Assembly: GCA_030615045.1 (NCBI GenBank)
Contig: JAUWZY010000013.1
Span: 1 to 14,407 of the forward strand
Length of the DNA stretch: 14,407 nucleotides
Direction of reading: 5' to 3'
Source of the DNA: Chloroflexota bacterium
GTDB taxonomy: Bacteria; Chloroflexota; Dehalococcoidia; SZUA-161; JAUWZY01
Below, piece after piece: positions 13,477 through 14,407 of this stretch. Below the pieces are notes generated by a model. That model saw only the letters and a program-made list of their open reading frames with translations, ran no database searches and had not been told where the DNA came from. Position numbers and translations under genes: made by a program. Each line of letters begins with the position of its first letter. Position 1 is the first letter of the stretch.

Positions 13477-14407
13477 ATGAAAGAAGATAAGAAGATCAGC
13501 ATACCGCTGGTGTGGCTCGTCGTGGTGGTGGTGGCCACAATCTGGGTTGGCTTCGCCATCGGAAGTGTATTGCTCACCGGGGCTTATATCTGGCTTGCGG
13601 TCATCTTAGGAGCGGGCGTTGTTGGCGGCGGCATCCTATATTTCACCATGGCTGGCGGAACGCCCAGAGCGCACGAAATAGACGAGCTGTCTGAAAGTGT
13701 AGCGCAATGGCGGCAGACTTTTGAATCCACTTTAGCCGAGCATGCCGAGCAACTGCAAAGAGTACAAGGCACGTCCGAAAGTACACAGCAGGCACTGCAG
13801 AAGTTCAGCTCGGCCATAGCCGAATACGCCGAACAACTGCGTGTTCACACCGCTGCGGTTAGAGACCTCAGCGGGGCGGCGCAGGAGCTACGACAGGCAG
13901 CGCACGAGCAGAACAAGGTGCTGGGCCTGCTACAAGGAGCTATTACAGAACAGCCGACGAAGCCCCAAAGCGAGGAAAAGCCCGCCGCCCAGGAATATGT
14001 GACCAAAGCTGAACATGCCGAAGAGCTGCATATTCAGACCGCTGCGTTTAAGGAGCTCAGCGAGGCGGCGCAGGAGCTACGGCAGGCAGCGCAGGAGCAA
14101 AATAACCTGCTGAGCCTGGTAAAGGGAGCCATTACAGAACAACCCACAGACCACCAGGGCGAGAAAAACCCCGCCGCCCAAGAATACGTGACCAAAGCTG
14201 AATATGCCGAACAACTGCGGATTCACACCGCTGCGATTAAGGACCTCAGCGAGGCATCACAAGAGCTAAGGCAGGCTGCGCAGAAGCAGAGCAAAATGCT
14301 AAGCCTGATGCAAGAATCGATGGCAGAAGAGACGAAGTCTCAGGGTGAGATCAAAGCCCTGCTCCGCTCCCTGTCTGGCTCTGGGCTGAGTCCAGGTCCG
14401 CCCTGGG
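13477..14407 (+). CDS. two-TM membrane protein with tandem-repeat coiled coil (partial, runs off window)
   Basis: From ATG 13477 the frame is open for 310 codons to the window edge. Only a weak GGGG ribosome-binding site precedes it. Two membrane segments (about residues 9-30, VWLVVVVVATIWVGFAIG; and 36-58, AYIWLAVILGAGVVGGGILY) are followed by a long Glu/Gln/Ala-rich helical region. This starts near HEIDELSESVAQWRQTFEST and contains three repeats of a 63-residue unit from residue 115. The repeats keep ELRQAA and TAA-x-x-x-LS-x-A signatures and are joined by Pro/Glu linkers (ITEQPT, PAAQEYVTKAE). Coiled-coil assembly projecting from the membrane is inferred. I recognise no family. It follows the secreted protein by 100 bp in the same direction and is probably co-transcribed. 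Confidence 0.75.
   Translation, partial: MKEDKKISIPLVWLVVVVVATIWVGFAIGSVLLTGAYIWLAVILGAGVVGGGILYFTMAGGTPRAHEIDELSESVAQWRQTFESTLAEHAEQLQRVQGTSESTQQALQKFSSAIAEYAEQLRVHTAAVRDLSGAAQELRQAAHEQNKVLGLLQGAITEQPTKPQSEEKPAAQEYVTKAEHAEELHIQTAAFKELSEAAQELRQAAQEQNNLLSLVKGAITEQPTDHQGEKNPAAQEYVTKAEYAEQLRIHTAAIKDLSEASQELRQAAQKQSKMLSLMQESMAEETKSQGEIKALLRSLSGSGLSPGPPW
13819..14370 (+). repeat. three in-frame 189-bp tandem repeats in the coiled-coil gene
   Basis: Units start at 13819, 14008 and 14197 (residues 115, 178 and 241), so the period is exactly 189 bases or 63 residues, equal to nine heptads. Units 1 and 2 are complete. Unit 3 diverges after its ELRQAAQ helix. The bases are nearly as conserved as the protein (for example GCGGCGCAGGAGCTACG), so the duplications look recent. 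Confidence 0.85.

Overview
The window has moderately high GC and a dense, operon-like layout, and it looks like a bacterial chromosome. The gene mix (paralogous phytoene-desaturase-like oxidoreductases, a PEP-utilising mobile-domain protein, a Tm-1-like/UPF0261 protein, a BioD/DRTGG 'phosphotransacetylase-like' protein, a NifX-type protein and a V4R protein) would suit an uncultured Chloroflexota such as a Dehalococcoidia-related anaerobe. That placement is inference from gene content only. No rRNA, tRNA, CRISPR array, transposase or integrase was seen.

Region 1 (1-6493) looks like an uncharacterised catabolic or biosynthetic cluster. On the minus strand, in transcription order, it holds a phospho-His mobile-domain protein without an ATP-grasp domain (2962-4647), a tightly coupled Tm-1-like protein (1725-2957), and an FAD-dependent oxidoreductase (1-1573) whose frame is cut by one in-frame TGA at 254-256. 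Divergently, on the plus strand, lies an intact paralog of that oxidoreductase (4823-6493). The divergent promoters share an imperfect dyad. The broken oxidoreductase has its own promoter and a leader with an intrinsic terminator before its start, which suggests attenuation.

Region 2 (6525-11586) is mostly housekeeping. A probable minus-strand unit carries a BioD/DRTGG protein, an unrecognised membrane-anchored protein and a CCA-adding enzyme/poly(A) polymerase. A HIT-family hydrolase is read on the plus strand. A NifX-like protein with a long C-terminal tail and an unrecognised polytopic membrane protein are read on the minus strand.

Region 3 (11600-14407) is the most interesting part. A V4R-domain protein is followed by two homologous structured RNAs, at about 12360-12429 and 12761-12830. 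They align without gaps (about 60 of 73 positions) and each runs into an intrinsic terminator. Their helices and the conserved 3' ACCGACC match what I recall of c-di-GMP-II riboswitches. The first precedes a 68-residue protein. The second precedes a secreted beta-rich protein, which is followed by a two-TM protein with a 63-residue-repeat coiled coil that runs off the window. I infer a c-di-GMP-controlled cell-surface locus, with the RNA switches most likely acting as ON switches because aptamer helix P1 and the terminator compete for the same strand.
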